Shown: positions 53,146-62,410, counted from the stretch's first letter. The stretch: 64,000 bases of DNA from Crocinitomicaceae bacterium (GCA_029252405.1 JAQXBM010000008.1:1-64000), one strand, 5' to 3'. Numbers and translations are program-made. Notes: generated from the letters alone by a model not told the origin.

Positions 53146-54594
53146 ATGGCAAATTATACAGAGAACGAACTCGCCAAAGACCTCGAAAACCAAGAGTATA
53201 AATTTGGTTTTACGTCGGATATTGAAGCGGATACGATTCCAAAAGGATTGAACGAAGATGTTATTCGTTTAATCTCAAGCAAGAAGGAAGAGCCAGAATG
53301 GTTGCTGGAATACCGCTTGAATGCATTCCGTACATGGTGTGAAATGATCGAGCCAGAATGGGCACACGTGCACTACACGAAGCCGAATTTTCAAGATATC
53401 GCTTATTACTCTGCTCCAAATCAAACGAAGAAATACGAAAGTTGGGACGACGTTGATCCAGAGATGAAGGAAACAATGGCGAAATTGGGAATTTCTCTCG
53501 AAGAGCAAAAACGTCTTACTGGCGTCGCAGTTGACTTCGTGATGGATTCAGTTTCGGTAGCAACATCTTTCAAGGCGAAGTTAGCCGAACTTGGAATTAT
53601 CTTCTGTTCTTTTTCAGAGGCAGTTCAAGATCACCCAGAATTGGTTCGTGCAAACATGGGAACAGTTGTTCCTCACACAGACAACTTTTACGCAGCATTG
53701 AACTCAGCAGTATTTACTGATGGTTCTTTCTGCTACATTCCGAAAGGCGTTCGTTGCCCGATGGAATTATCAACATACTTTAGAATCAACCAAGGAGGAA
53801 CAGGACAATTTGAGCGCACACTTGTTGTTGCCGATGAAGGTTCATACGTTTCATACCTGGAAGGTTGTACAGCTCCTCAGCGAGATGAAAACCAATTGCA
53901 CGCAGCGGTGGTTGAATTGATCGCAAAGGACAATGCTGAAATCAAATACTCGACGGTTCAAAATTGGTACCCTGGAGACAAAAACGGTGTTGGAGGAATC
54001 TTCAACTTCGTCACGAAGCGCGGAATTTGCGGAACGAATTCTAAAATCTCATGGACGCAAGTTGAAACAGGTTCTGCCGTTACGTGGAAATACCCTTCAT
54101 GTATTTTGAAAGGTGATTATTCGACGGGTGAGTTTTACTCAGTTGCCGTTACGAACAACTACCAGCAAGCGGATACGGGAACGAAAATGATCCACCTAGG
54201 AAAAGGAACAAAGAGTACGATTATCTCGAAGGGAATTTCCGCTGGAAAATCGCAAAACTCTTACCGAGGATTGGTTCAAATTCACAAAAACGCGAAAAAC
54301 GCTCGAAACTTCTCTCAATGTGATTCATTGTTGATGACGGATGAGTGTGGAGCGCATACCTTCCCATATATCGAATGCAAGAACAGTTCAGCGAAAATTG
54401 AGCACGAAGCAACAACTTCGAAGATTGGGGAAGATCAAATCTTTTACTGCCTACAACGTGGAATCAGCGAAGAGAAAGCAATTGGCTTGATCGTAAACGG
54501 ATATTGCAAAGAAGTATTGAATCAATTGCCGATGGAATTCGCAGTTGAAGCACAAAAATTATTGACGATTAGTTTGGAAGGAAGCGTTGGATAG
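53146..54594 (+). CDS. sufB: Fe-S cluster assembly scaffold protein SufB
   Basis: 482 residues, typical length. SufB core motifs include [65 protein letters not shown] and [16 protein letters not shown]. It forms the SufBCD scaffold with SufC and SufD. The 172 bp between it and sufC contains a dispersed inverted repeat. Confidence 0.97.
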   Translation: MANYTENELAKDLENQEYKFGFTSDIEADTIPKGLNEDVIRLISSKKEEPEWLLEYRLNAFRTWCEMIEPEWAHVHYTKPNFQDIAYYSAPNQTKKYESWDDVDPEMKETMAKLGISLEEQKRLTGVAVDFVMDSVSVATSFKAKLAELGIIFCSFSEAVQDHPELVRANMGTVVPHTDNFYAALNSAVFTDGSFCYIPKGVRCPMELSTYFRINQGGTGQFERTLVVADEGSYVSYLEGCTAPQRDENQLHAAVVELIAKDNAEIKYSTVQNWYPGDKNGVGGIFNFVTKRGICGTNSKISWTQVETGSAVTWKYPSCILKGDYSTGEFYSVAVTNNYQQADTGTKMIHLGKGTKSTIISKGISAGKSQNSYRGLVQIHKNAKNARNFSQCDSLLMTDECGAHTFPYIECKNSSAKIEHEATTSKIGEDQIFYCLQRGISEEKAIGLIVNGYCKEVLNQLPMEFAVEAQKLLTISLEGSVG

Positions 54595-54595
54595 C

Positions 54596-54682
54596 TTCGA
54601 CTCCGCTCAGCCACCCTTGGGTGCTGACCGTGGATAGCTAGATTATTAAAATAAGAAACGGAGGCCATTGAGCGGAGTCGAA
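54596..54682. repeat. Dispersed inverted repeat inside the suf operon
   Basis: Perfect 14-bp arms TTCGACTCCGCTCA (54596-54609) and its inverse (54669-54682), starting 1 bp after the sufB stop, with an inner ACCCTTGGGT hairpin. The 3' flank GAGCCGAAATGTGA matches that of the copy at 26275-26330. It may act as an RNA hairpin between sufB and sufC. Confidence 0.85.
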
Positions 54683-54766
54683 ATGAGCCGAAATGTGACT
54701 GAAAGTTAACGTGAAAAATGAAAATTAAAGACCAATAAAACGGTCGGAAAGAAATAGATAACTAGA

Positions 54767-55519
54767 ATGATTACAATTAAGAACTTACACGCCTCAATCG
54801 ACGGCAAAGAAATTCTAAAAGGATTAGACCTTACAGTGAATGCAGGCGAAGTGCACGCAATCATGGGACCTAACGGTGCTGGAAAAAGTACACTTGCTTC
54901 AGTTTTGGCAGGTCGTGAGGACTACGAAGTCACAGAAGGTTCTGTTGATTTTGATGGAACAGATTTACTGGACATGGACACAGAAGAAAGAGCTCGAGAA
55001 GGCTTGTTTTTGGCGTTCCAATATCCAGTTGAGATTCCAGGAGTATCGAACATCAACTTCTTGCGCACAGCGATCAATGAAATTCGTGAGCACAAAGGAG
55101 AAGAAGCAATGTCAGCGAAAGAATTCATGGCAACTGTTCGTGAAAAATCAGCATTGGTTGAATTGGATCCAAAGTTAGCCTCAAGAAGTGTCAACGAAGG
55201 ATTCTCAGGTGGTGAGAAAAAACGTAACGAGATCTTCCAAATGGCGATGCTCGAACCGAAGTTGTCCATTCTTGATGAAACTGATTCTGGGTTGGATATC
55301 GATGCACTTCGTATCGTTGCCAATGGAGTAAATACATTGAAAAGCGACAAGAATGCTTCAATTGTGATTACCCACTACCAGCGTCTACTCGATCATATCG
55401 TTCCTGATTTCGTACACGTTTTGTATGATGGAAAAATCGTAAAATCTGGCCCCAAAGAATTGGCTTTAGAGCTTGAGGAAAAAGGATACGATTGGATCAA
55501 AGAAGAAATGGCTCTATAG
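54767..55519 (+). CDS. sufC: Fe-S cluster assembly ATPase SufC
   Basis: 250 residues, ABC-type ATPase of the SufBCD complex. Walker A MGPNGAGKSTLASVLAG, signature FSGGEKKRNEIFQMA, Walker B LSILDETDSGLD with the SufC-specific DETDSGLD, and switch ITHYQR. Followed after 30 bp by sufD. Confidence 0.97.
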   Translation: MITIKNLHASIDGKEILKGLDLTVNAGEVHAIMGPNGAGKSTLASVLAGREDYEVTEGSVDFDGTDLLDMDTEERAREGLFLAFQYPVEIPGVSNINFLRTAINEIREHKGEEAMSAKEFMATVREKSALVELDPKLASRSVNEGFSGGEKKRNEIFQMAMLEPKLSILDETDSGLDIDALRIVANGVNTLKSDKNASIVITHYQRLLDHIVPDFVHVLYDGKIVKSGPKELALELEEKGYDWIKEEMAL

Positions 55520-55549
55520 AGCAGAATAATATTGAAAAAGAACATCTCC

Positions 55550-56782
55550 ATGTTAGAAGGATTAACACCAACATCAATTTTACTCGACGAGAAGGAATTG
55601 AATTCTGCGCAAAATACGCTTGCAAAGAATCAACTGCCGACAACTCGAATGGAAGCTTGGAAATATACGCGTGTTGCGAAATTGGGAAAGACGAACTACA
55701 CTTCTTCGGAAGAAACAGTTACCTCAATTGATAGTTACCGCATCGCCAATGATGCAACAACATTTGTATTCGTGAATGGACATTTTTCTGAAGAACTTTC
55801 TTCGGATGAAATTCCAGCAGGTGTCTCAATTTCTCCACTTTCAGCATGCATGGAAGGTGAAATTGGATCTACGAACCTTATATTAGAAGGTGAAATCTTC
55901 AACGCCTTGAATACGGCATTTTTAACGGACGGAATCATGATCGACATTGAAGCGAAAGCGAATGTTGAGAAACCGATTCAAATCATTCATGTTTTGAAGG
56001 GAGAAGCGAATTTATCGAATTTCAAGACCATCATTAACGCTGGAGACTTCTCGAAAGCTGCCGTTATCCAAGGTTTCTTTGCTGAAGATGCTGACAGAGC
56101 ATTCGCGAACGTTACTTCTGAAATTTCAGTTGGAACGAATGCATTTTTGACGGTGGATAAAGTTCAATACGAAGCTGAAAACACGTCGCACATCTCTACA
56201 GAACAGGTTTCTCAAGGGAAAGACTCAACATTTACAATCAATACAATCACATTAAATGGTGGATTGGTTCGAAACAACTTGAACATTGAAGTGAATGGTG
56301 AAAACTGTGAAACAAACTTGAATGGAGCGTACCTTTTGAAAGGAAAGCAGCATGTTGATAATCACTCTGTAGTAGATCACAGAGTGCCGAATTGTAACTC
56401 GAATGAGTTGTACAAAGGGGTGATTGATGATAAAGCAACTGCAGTCTTCAACGGAAAAGTATTTGTTCGCAAAGACGCTCAAAAAATCAATGCGTTCCAA
56501 TCGAACGGAAACGTTTTAATGACGGACGATGCTAGTGTCAATTCAAAACCTGAATTGGAAATCTATGCGGACGATGTAAAATGTTCTCACGGTTCCACAA
56601 CTGGACAATTGGATGAAGAGGCAGTGTTCTATCTTCGTGCAAGAGGATTGTCTGAGAAATCAGCGCGCCAGTTAATGGTTTCGGCATTTATCGGTGACGT
56701 TTTGGAGAAGATCGAAAACGAAGATGTGTTGAACTTCACTCACAGTTTATTGAAGTCTCGCTTCGGCTGGGATTTCGAATAA
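55550..56782 (+). CDS. sufD: Fe-S cluster assembly protein SufD
   Basis: About 410 residues from ATG 55550; a TTG 18 bp upstream is also open. SufD features are the N-terminal TRMEAWKYTRVAKL, VNGHFSEEL, and the C-terminal core NHSVVDHRVPNCNSNELYKGV, CSHGSTTGQLDEEAVFYLRARG. It partners SufB and SufC. No sufS or sufE follows here, unlike many Bacteroidota suf operons. Confidence 0.96.
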   Translation: MLEGLTPTSILLDEKELNSAQNTLAKNQLPTTRMEAWKYTRVAKLGKTNYTSSEETVTSIDSYRIANDATTFVFVNGHFSEELSSDEIPAGVSISPLSACMEGEIGSTNLILEGEIFNALNTAFLTDGIMIDIEAKANVEKPIQIIHVLKGEANLSNFKTIINAGDFSKAAVIQGFFAEDADRAFANVTSEISVGTNAFLTVDKVQYEAENTSHISTEQVSQGKDSTFTINTITLNGGLVRNNLNIEVNGENCETNLNGAYLLKGKQHVDNHSVVDHRVPNCNSNELYKGVIDDKATAVFNGKVFVRKDAQKINAFQSNGNVLMTDDASVNSKPELEIYADDVKCSHGSTTGQLDEEAVFYLRARGLSEKSARQLMVSAFIGDVLEKIENEDVLNFTHSLLKSRFGWDFE

Positions 56783-56940
56783 GAAAACTACCCGTTTTCA
56801 CCCTCTGATTGAGGCGATGTATTTCCTATATTTTTCTTGTTTCAGTCAAGTTGCTGATTTGACAATGTTTCCTGTACTTATAAGTTGAATTCTTGAAGTT
56901 TAAAAAGTACTTGAGGGTCTCACAACCAAAAAACTTACAA

Positions 56941-57393
56941 ATGAAAACATTAAAATTTAAACCATTCTTTCTATTTATTGGACTTTCCGTAGCACTCGTT
57001 TCTTGCGGTGGAGAAGCCGCCGACGAAGCTAATGGTGGTCAAGAAGGTGAAGATGTAGCGGTAATGACAACAGACGAGTTTATTGCAGAAGCAAACGAAT
57101 TGGGAGCTGACGCTTTCAACGAGAAATACCCAAGAGATTCAGAAATCACTTTAGAAGGTCAAGAAAGAGCACCTGCGACTTGGGCGGACAAAATTGCAGC
57201 GAAATTTGGAACAGGATTGAACGATTTACCGTTAACAGCAGACTTCATGTTCGATGCAAACGGTGGAAAAGACGCGACGTAGGAAAAAGTGAAAGGTGGT
57301 GAAACCATTGTTTTCACAGGAAAAGTTGGAGGACCATTCTTTATGGATGATAAATTCAAACGATGCAGCTTTACAGATTGTATCGCTGAGTAA
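56941..57393 (+). pseudogene. OB-fold-like lipoprotein gene interrupted by an in-frame TAG
   Basis: ATG 56941 begins a lipoprotein with lipobox ALVSCGGEAAD (Cys about 22). After 113 codons a TAG (57280-57282) interrupts the frame. The same frame then continues for 36 codons (EKVKGGETIVFTGKVGG, ending RCSFTDCIAE) to TAA at 57391-57393, and a strong terminator follows. The C-terminal part has the KG..V.. GK pattern plus terminal Cys/Asp expected for tRNA_anti-like OB-fold lipoproteins. I read this as a recent nonsense mutation (for example AAG or GAG to TAG) or a sequencing error; stop readthrough is less likely. Confidence 0.8.
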
Positions 57394-57411
57394 GCAACCT
57401 AATAAAAATAT

Positions 57412-57447
57412 TAATCCCTCTTTCGGTTCTTCCAAAAGAGGGATTTT
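57412..57447 (+). terminator. Intrinsic terminator after the OB-fold-like lipoprotein gene
   Basis: AATCCCTCTTT pairs with AAAGAGGGATT around a 10-12 base loop and is followed by a T run. It sits just beyond the distal TAA, which supports the longer frame as the original gene. Confidence 0.9.
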
Positions 57448-57477
57448 TTATGATCTATATATAACTGAATGGAATTC

Positions 57478-58026
57478 TTAATCCATCAAATTCATGTTGA
57501 TTTCCTTGATGAGGATAGCAATTTCACTCAATATTTCAGATTTCTGCGCATCTGATCGATCTCCTTTTTCGAGGTAGTTTTTCAAGTGTAATTGCGATTC
57601 GAGGATATTTTCTTCCATGTATGGGCCGTCCATATTCTCAATGATCGTTAAGCAGTCAATTGCTTCCATGAATGTTCCTTGCGTAGCAATCAATACGAAA
57701 TCATCAATGTAGCCACTGAAGTCCACTTTCATGTTCCAAACTGCCGTCAAAGCCAAAGGGCGCACCTCAAGCAATTCCTTGTCCTCCAACACATCCATGA
57801 CCTCAGGAACTACAGATGTATCCTTTAAACTACACAGCAACTCTAAAATCGTTGCTTGGTGTTTCTCCGCTAATGCACCTCCTTTCAAAGCATGAAACAA
57901 GGGTTTGATTACGGTTGCGTTTCCGTGAACCTCCAAAGACTTAATTGCCTTTTTCACTTTCTTTGGATCCTCTGAACTTAGATCAGCAATGATTAAGTTA
58001 ACCTTCTGTTGTTGTTTGGTTGCCAT
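57478..58026 (-). CDS. HEAT-repeat-like protein
   Basis: 182 residues, cytosolic, all-helical. HEAT/armadillo-like repeats include KKVKKAIKSLEVHGNATVIKPLF, KHQATILELLCSL and VPEVMDVLEDKELLEVRPLAL. Probably a protein-binding scaffold; partner unknown. A consensus -7 element lies 15 bp upstream. Confidence 0.82.
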   Translation of the reverse strand: MATKQQQKVNLIIADLSSEDPKKVKKAIKSLEVHGNATVIKPLFHALKGGALAEKHQATILELLCSLKDTSVVPEVMDVLEDKELLEVRPLALTAVWNMKVDFSGYIDDFVLIATQGTFMEAIDCLTIIENMDGPYMEENILESQLHLKNYLEKGDRSDAQKSEILSEIAILIKEINMNLMD

Positions 58027-58040
58027 AGCGAAATTTTCTG

Positions 58041-58048
58041 CAAAGATA
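58041..58048 (-). promoter_or_regulatory. Putative -7 promoter element of the HEAT-repeat gene
   Basis: Minus-strand TATCTTTG, exact TAnnTTTG, 15 bp before the ATG at 58026. Confidence 0.45.
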
Positions 58049-58166
58049 GTGCTTTCAGTAACGCAATAACAAAGGAATAATTAAGAATTTGTACAGAGAA
58101 CTACGGCTGCATTGCCCAATCCTAACAATAAATTTTGCACCTATGTCCAAGCTACAGCGAAAGCAC

Positions 58167-58174
58167 TATCTTTG
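58167..58174 (+). promoter_or_regulatory. Putative -7 promoter element of the solute-binding lipoprotein gene
   Basis: TATCTTTG, exact TAnnTTTG, ending 5 bp before ATG 58179. If used, the mRNA would be leaderless or nearly so. Confidence 0.45.
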
Positions 58175-58178
58175 TTTT

Positions 58179-59147
58179 ATGCAGCGCTTGATAAGACCTT
58201 TTTTATGGATCTCCGTCCTATTATTTCTCGGAATAAGTGCGTGCACTGTGGAAACTGCTGAATCGATCAAAAGTCAAGCGCTTGTTGTTGCTTCTGATTT
58301 TCTGCACGAGAAAGACACCGTTTTATTCAAGGATTTTATTCGAAAGAATGATGTTCGTCTGATTATTCGTCACTTGACTCCGGATCAAATGATTAATGAA
58401 ATCGAAAGCAAAGGCTACAACTCTGGTATTGATTTGGTGCTTTCGGACAACATGCAGACTCCAATCAAACTGAACAAGAATGGCATTCTACAGGATTTGG
58501 TTGAATCATCGAGCGAGATCGAAACACAAAATCCTTACATCTCTTACAAGCACAATTTCGTAGGAATAGGTCTTGATCCGTTCGTTTACAAGTACACTTC
58601 TGACTCTATTCGAGAACCGAAAAACTACCGAGACCTGAACAAAGTTAGACACTACCACACCCTTTCTTCATCGGATATTATTAGCTTTTTGAGTCCCATC
58701 AGAAGAAGAATGAATCGTGCGAAAACCTACGAATGGGCAAGAGAATGGACAGAAAATTCTACGTTCAGACCAGAAAAAGGCCCTTGGGATGATTCCACGC
58801 AAGTCGTTTTGTGTAAGTACAGTCAATTGGAAACCTTCAATGACAGTGTCTGGCAGCGTTATCCAAGTGGACATCACTTTCCAAATGGAGAAAGCGCCGG
58901 TGTTTATTTCGACTTGATGTCGATTTCAATTGTGCAACAGGCGGAGCATTTTTCAGATGCTCAGAAATTCTTGGAGCATTGTCAAAATTCTGGATACAAT
59001 GCCACTTTAAATCGCAAATTGAACCGATTTCCCATATATGATTACCTAAAATCTCGATTGGAAGGTCCAAAATTTTATTCGACGCATATCGACCAACTGC
59101 TAAAATATCACGACGTACTTGATAGAATGTTAGACAAACTCAATTAA
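58179..59147 (+). CDS. Iron-type ABC transporter substrate-binding lipoprotein
   Basis: 322 residues from ATG 58179 (MQRLIRPF), chosen because it gives a clean lipobox (LFLGISACTVE). Two-lobed type-II periplasmic binding fold: SQALVVASDFLHEKD, IIRHLTPDQMINEIESKG, GIDLVLSDNMQ, and LCKYSQLETF, which carries a Tyr often seen in AfuA/FbpA-like ferric-binding proteins. No permease or ATPase gene is adjacent, so the transport partner is unknown. A longer upstream frame is open but lacks a signal peptide. Confidence 0.82.
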   Translation: MQRLIRPFLWISVLLFLGISACTVETAESIKSQALVVASDFLHEKDTVLFKDFIRKNDVRLIIRHLTPDQMINEIESKGYNSGIDLVLSDNMQTPIKLNKNGILQDLVESSSEIETQNPYISYKHNFVGIGLDPFVYKYTSDSIREPKNYRDLNKVRHYHTLSSSDIISFLSPIRRRMNRAKTYEWAREWTENSTFRPEKGPWDDSTQVVLCKYSQLETFNDSVWQRYPSGHHFPNGESAGVYFDLMSISIVQQAEHFSDAQKFLEHCQNSGYNATLNRKLNRFPIYDYLKSRLEGPKFYSTHIDQLLKYHDVLDRMLDKLN

Positions 59148-59236
59148 AACAATTTCGTGTTAAAATCTTATTGAAATCACACTGTTTTTTTTAGTCAGAA
59201 GTCCTACCTTAGTATTGCCAAACCTCATACCTAAGT

Positions 59237-59737
59237 ATGACAACTATAAAAGACGAACTTACCTTGCTCTCAGCAAAAATCGATGCGAATGCCCGCGTAG
59301 AGTTGTACGATAAGAACTACCTCTTTCGTATCAAATGGACTTTTCCAGTACTTCTGCTCTCTTCTTTGATTGTACTTTCTCTGCTCTTTTCGACGGGTGT
59401 GATGAATCAAGTTCAATTGATTATTTCCAGCCTTGTAGTGATGGTTTTTCTATTTGTTATCCAATTATTGGCGCGCAGAGCTCGTGTTGCTACTTTGAAG
59501 GGAGATACTATTATTCTTAAGGGCATCGATTCAAAATCAACGGTAACATCAATTAGAAGTATCAGAAGGGCAAATTCCTACCAATTTCTCGGAATACCCG
59601 TTACTCATGTGAACTACACGCTAGATCACAGAAAGAAAACATCACTTGTTTTTGGAACACCATCTGGAATGAAATCTTCGCTGGACCAATTGATCCAACA
59701 TGCGAAGACGTGTAAAAAAATAAAAAGCAAATCATAA
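59237..59737 (+). CDS. Small two-TM membrane protein of unknown function
   Basis: 166 residues. Two TM helices (FPVLLLSSLIVLSLLFS, QLIISSLVVMVFLFVIQLLA), then a cytosolic PH-like beta domain (ATLKGDTIILKGIDSKSTV, VNYTLDHRKKTSLVFGTPSG) and a Lys-rich tail. No named family recognised. The last eleven bases, including the stop, overlap the 3' end of the convergent RNase P RNA gene, and the Lys codons of the tail encode the T-rich terminator of that gene on the other strand. Confidence 0.78.
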   Translation: MTTIKDELTLLSAKIDANARVELYDKNYLFRIKWTFPVLLLSSLIVLSLLFSTGVMNQVQLIISSLVVMVFLFVIQLLARRARVATLKGDTIILKGIDSKSTVTSIRSIRRANSYQFLGIPVTHVNYTLDHRKKTSLVFGTPSGMKSSLDQLIQHAKTCKKIKSKS

Positions 59738-60128
59738 GCCGGGTTCTGTAATCGTTTGCACGACGCCTATCATTTATCTAGCCCTAGCCTCACGACTAGG
59801 ATCGAACGACCTACCCTCCCAGATCAAGCGAGTAGCTCTTCCAATCAAACTTTCGTTCAACCATCCTGGGTTTATTTGGTCTTTCAGCCCGTAAGGTTTA
59901 CCATGCGACTCTTGTCACCAACAGCCCGGTGAGCTCTTACCTCACCTTTTCACCTTTTCCCAGACAAATTTGACTTCGCCTAGGTAGTTCAATTTTCTGT
60001 GGCACTATCTGTATCAACCGAAGCTGATCCTTCCCGTTAGGAAGTACGGTACTCTGTGCTGCCCGGACTTTCCTCCCCCCGCCATCCCGATAGATATCGT
60101 GGAAACGGGCAGCGATAAGCCGATTTGC
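59727..60128 (-). ncRNA. rnpB: RNase P RNA (class A)
   Basis: The catalytic RNA that trims tRNA 5' leaders, about 400 nt on the minus strand. Conserved blocks are GAGGAAAGTCCGGGC (CR-I), GGTGAAAAGGTGAGGTAAGA then GAGCTCACCGG (P7-P10 region), GGTAGGTCGTTCGATCC, and ACAGAACCCGGCTTAT at the 3' end. GCAAATC at 60128-60122 pairs with GATTTGC at 59733-59727 as P1, which sets the ends. A T-rich stretch follows the 3' arm as a terminator. The P3-like arm contains ATCCCGATAGATATCG, resembling a palindrome found elsewhere in the window. Confidence 0.93.
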
Positions 60129-60178
60129 TTTGTGCAAAGGTATGTAAACAGATGTTGAAAGAAGCTTTTTGAAGCGAA

Positions 60179-61261
60179 TTATTGCTTCACGAAAGTTGAT
60201 TTAGCGAATGTCCCGTCGGTATTCTTCACCAAAAGAGTATACGATCCAGATTCAAAATCTTCCAGTGAAATCGTTTGAGAGGAAATGTCAACATCACCTG
60301 ATTGAACCAACTTCCCTTCTGCGCTAATTATGATATACGAGCTTCCTATTTGGAAACCATCCAGTTTGAGTTCATTGGTAGCTGGGTTTGGATAAACGTT
60401 CACTTCTGAAATCAATTCTGAAGTACCAGCCAATAAGGGATCATAAACATCTCTGTATTCGATGTCAGTTACGGTTTCCGTACCATTAAAGTCTGATGTT
60501 GTAATTCTCAAAATCGGCTCCAATTCTCCTGTTGTCCACCACTCATAAATATTACTCGCTGGAATCGGCAATTCAATCCATGTACCGAATTGACCAATGT
60601 AGAGTGAATCTTGCTCCTGAATGGCGTGTCGTATTCTCAAAGCGTCAAAAGATCCAAGAGGTGTTGTAATCTGACCCCATCCATCAATGTTGCTGCTTCG
60701 CTGGCGGTATTGAATCCAAATGGCATCAAAAATTGGGTTTAAATCAAGATTTGTGTATCCTCTTGATGAGTATACATCACCAAAATTTGCTGGGAATTGA
60801 TAACGCGTTTCGATTGTATCTGACTTAAAAGGCACTTCGTTTCCGTCCACAACAATTGAGAAGCCAATTGAAGTAATCGAGTCGGCTGTATTCTTAGAAA
60901 CAGCGTTCACTTCAGAAATGTTTACGGGCAGAAACGATCCAAATTGGTCGAGTGGTAAATCATTAGAAGCCGTATAATTTGTCGCTTGATACGCTGGAGG
61001 TGCAAATCCTCCGAATAAAAACTGCATTAACACTGACGTCCCTCCAAGATCAAAATAGTTCTTCAAAACTTGACTTTCCGCCACTAAACCAGAAAAATCC
61101 CACGTATAGTTTGCTCCTGTCGAGAGAAAATCTATTGTTGGATCAGTAGTTGAGCTCATGCGAACTGTGTCTCCACCGTCAGCAAAATCAGCATTACTCA
61201 ATGTGATTTGTGCAGAAGCAAAACCAGAAATCAATAGAAAGGCAACAAGAAGAGTGCGCAT
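60179..61261 (-). CDS. Secreted protein with T9SS sorting domain
   Basis: 360 residues with signal peptide (LVAFLLISGFASAQITL). The body is beta-rich with no named domain I recognise; it contains TGANYTWDFSGL, YQFPANFGDVYSSRGY and YEWWTTGELEPILRI, a pattern common in Bacteroidota secreted proteins. The C-terminus is a T9SS sorting domain (VYPNPATNELKL, LEDFESGSYTLLV). Monocistronic. Confidence 0.85.
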   Translation of the reverse strand: MRTLLVAFLLISGFASAQITLSNADFADGGDTVRMSSTTDPTIDFLSTGANYTWDFSGLVAESQVLKNYFDLGGTSVLMQFLFGGFAPPAYQATNYTASNDLPLDQFGSFLPVNISEVNAVSKNTADSITSIGFSIVVDGNEVPFKSDTIETRYQFPANFGDVYSSRGYTNLDLNPIFDAIWIQYRQRSSNIDGWGQITTPLGSFDALRIRHAIQEQDSLYIGQFGTWIELPIPASNIYEWWTTGELEPILRITTSDFNGTETVTDIEYRDVYDPLLAGTSELISEVNVYPNPATNELKLDGFQIGSSYIIISAEGKLVQSGDVDISSQTISLEDFESGSYTLLVKNTDGTFAKSTFVKQ

Positions 61262-61319
61262 AATCTTTTTTCTTTAAAGATAAGGCTTTCGAACTGGGAT
61301 AAACAAGTATCTGTGAGAA

Positions 61320-62408
61320 TTACTCAGTAGGGAATGCGATCCCGAACGTTGTCTCGAAATCTAGATCGAGCGTCCCATTTACGTTTTGAACGTCCTGAAC
61401 AGTAGCAACAACATGTGCTCTTACTTTGTAAACAGAATTTCCATTCACATCTTTTCCGTAGTACGACACGTCCTCGAAAGAAACTGTGTTCGCATTATTG
61501 TTGATGATATCCGAAGCGTATGTGATTCCATTTTCCTCCAACTTCACTCTGATGTTGAAATCTCTGTAAAGCAAAGCAAGTGTGCTTGTTTCGAAGAATG
61601 TAATGTCATCGATGAATTTACCACTGAGATCACCGTCAACAATCATCGACTTTGTTCTCTTAGCTCCATTTTCAAAGCTAATCTGAGAGCGCAAAATGTG
61701 ATTCCCTCCAGGGAGTGAATCATACGCAAACTCCGGATTTTCAGAAATAAGAACATCGTTTAAGAACCACTCCACTTTTTCAATGGCTACTTGTGGATCT
61801 ACCACCCATGCAGTCAGCGTTCCGTTTTGGTTCAAGAAGTGCTTGATCGTGCAATTCGCATGACGCTCATACCCTAGGATCATTTCCGAACAAAGCTCCT
61901 CAGACGACGAATCTGTAAAGTAGATCGTTGCACATACTTGGTACTTACCTGGCTCCATGATCGTCAAATCGTTGGTAACTGGTGCACCACCATCAACTGT
62001 CCAAACTACATAATCAATTACATCTACATTTGGAAAAGCATCTTTTGACAATACCGCTACTGGTGCTGTAGATTCTTTCGAAAATACGTGATCTGAAGGC
62101 AAGGAATTGATTGATACGTGACCTGGAATATCAATCATACCATCATAGATTCCTATTTCAACAGAGAGATCCCCATCGCTCAAGTTTCCAGTAAATAATT
62201 GAACTCCATTTTCTTCTTGAATTGACGTGAACATGTAGGCATTATCATCACCTGCAACCAAGTTGAATGCACTGCCGTCAATTGTTCCTTCAGCCGTGAA
62301 AACAGGATCTGTCGAATTCGGCTGATCAATTGTATGCTTTTTACAAGAAGTGATTAATAATCCTCCAAACACTACAATAAACGCTATGTACGCTCTAGCT
62401 CCTCTCAT
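61320..62408 (-). CDS. Lipoprotein with Ig/PKD-like segments, cotranscribed with the sigma/anti-sigma pair
   Basis: 362 residues with lipobox (FGGLLITSCKKHTID, Cys about 22). The middle region has PKD-like strands (DYVVWTVDGGAPV, GKYQVCATIYFTDSS, EKVEWFLNDVLISENPEF). It starts 2 bp after the beta-barrel anti-sigma-like gene, so it is in the same operon. It may be an outer-membrane partner or a regulated product. No family name. Confidence 0.8.
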   Translation of the reverse strand: MRGARAYIAFIVVFGGLLITSCKKHTIDQPNSTDPVFTAEGTIDGSAFNLVAGDDNAYMFTSIQEENGVQLFTGNLSDGDLSVEIGIYDGMIDIPGHVSINSLPSDHVFSKESTAPVAVLSKDAFPNVDVIDYVVWTVDGGAPVTNDLTIMEPGKYQVCATIYFTDSSSEELCSEMILGYERHANCTIKHFLNQNGTLTAWVVDPQVAIEKVEWFLNDVLISENPEFAYDSLPGGNHILRSQISFENGAKRTKSMIVDGDLSGKFIDDITFFETSTLALLYRDFNIRVKLEENGITYASDIINNNANTVSFEDVSYYGKDVNGNSVYKVRAHVVATVQDVQNVNGTLDLDFETTFGIAFPTE

Positions 62409-62410
62409 CT

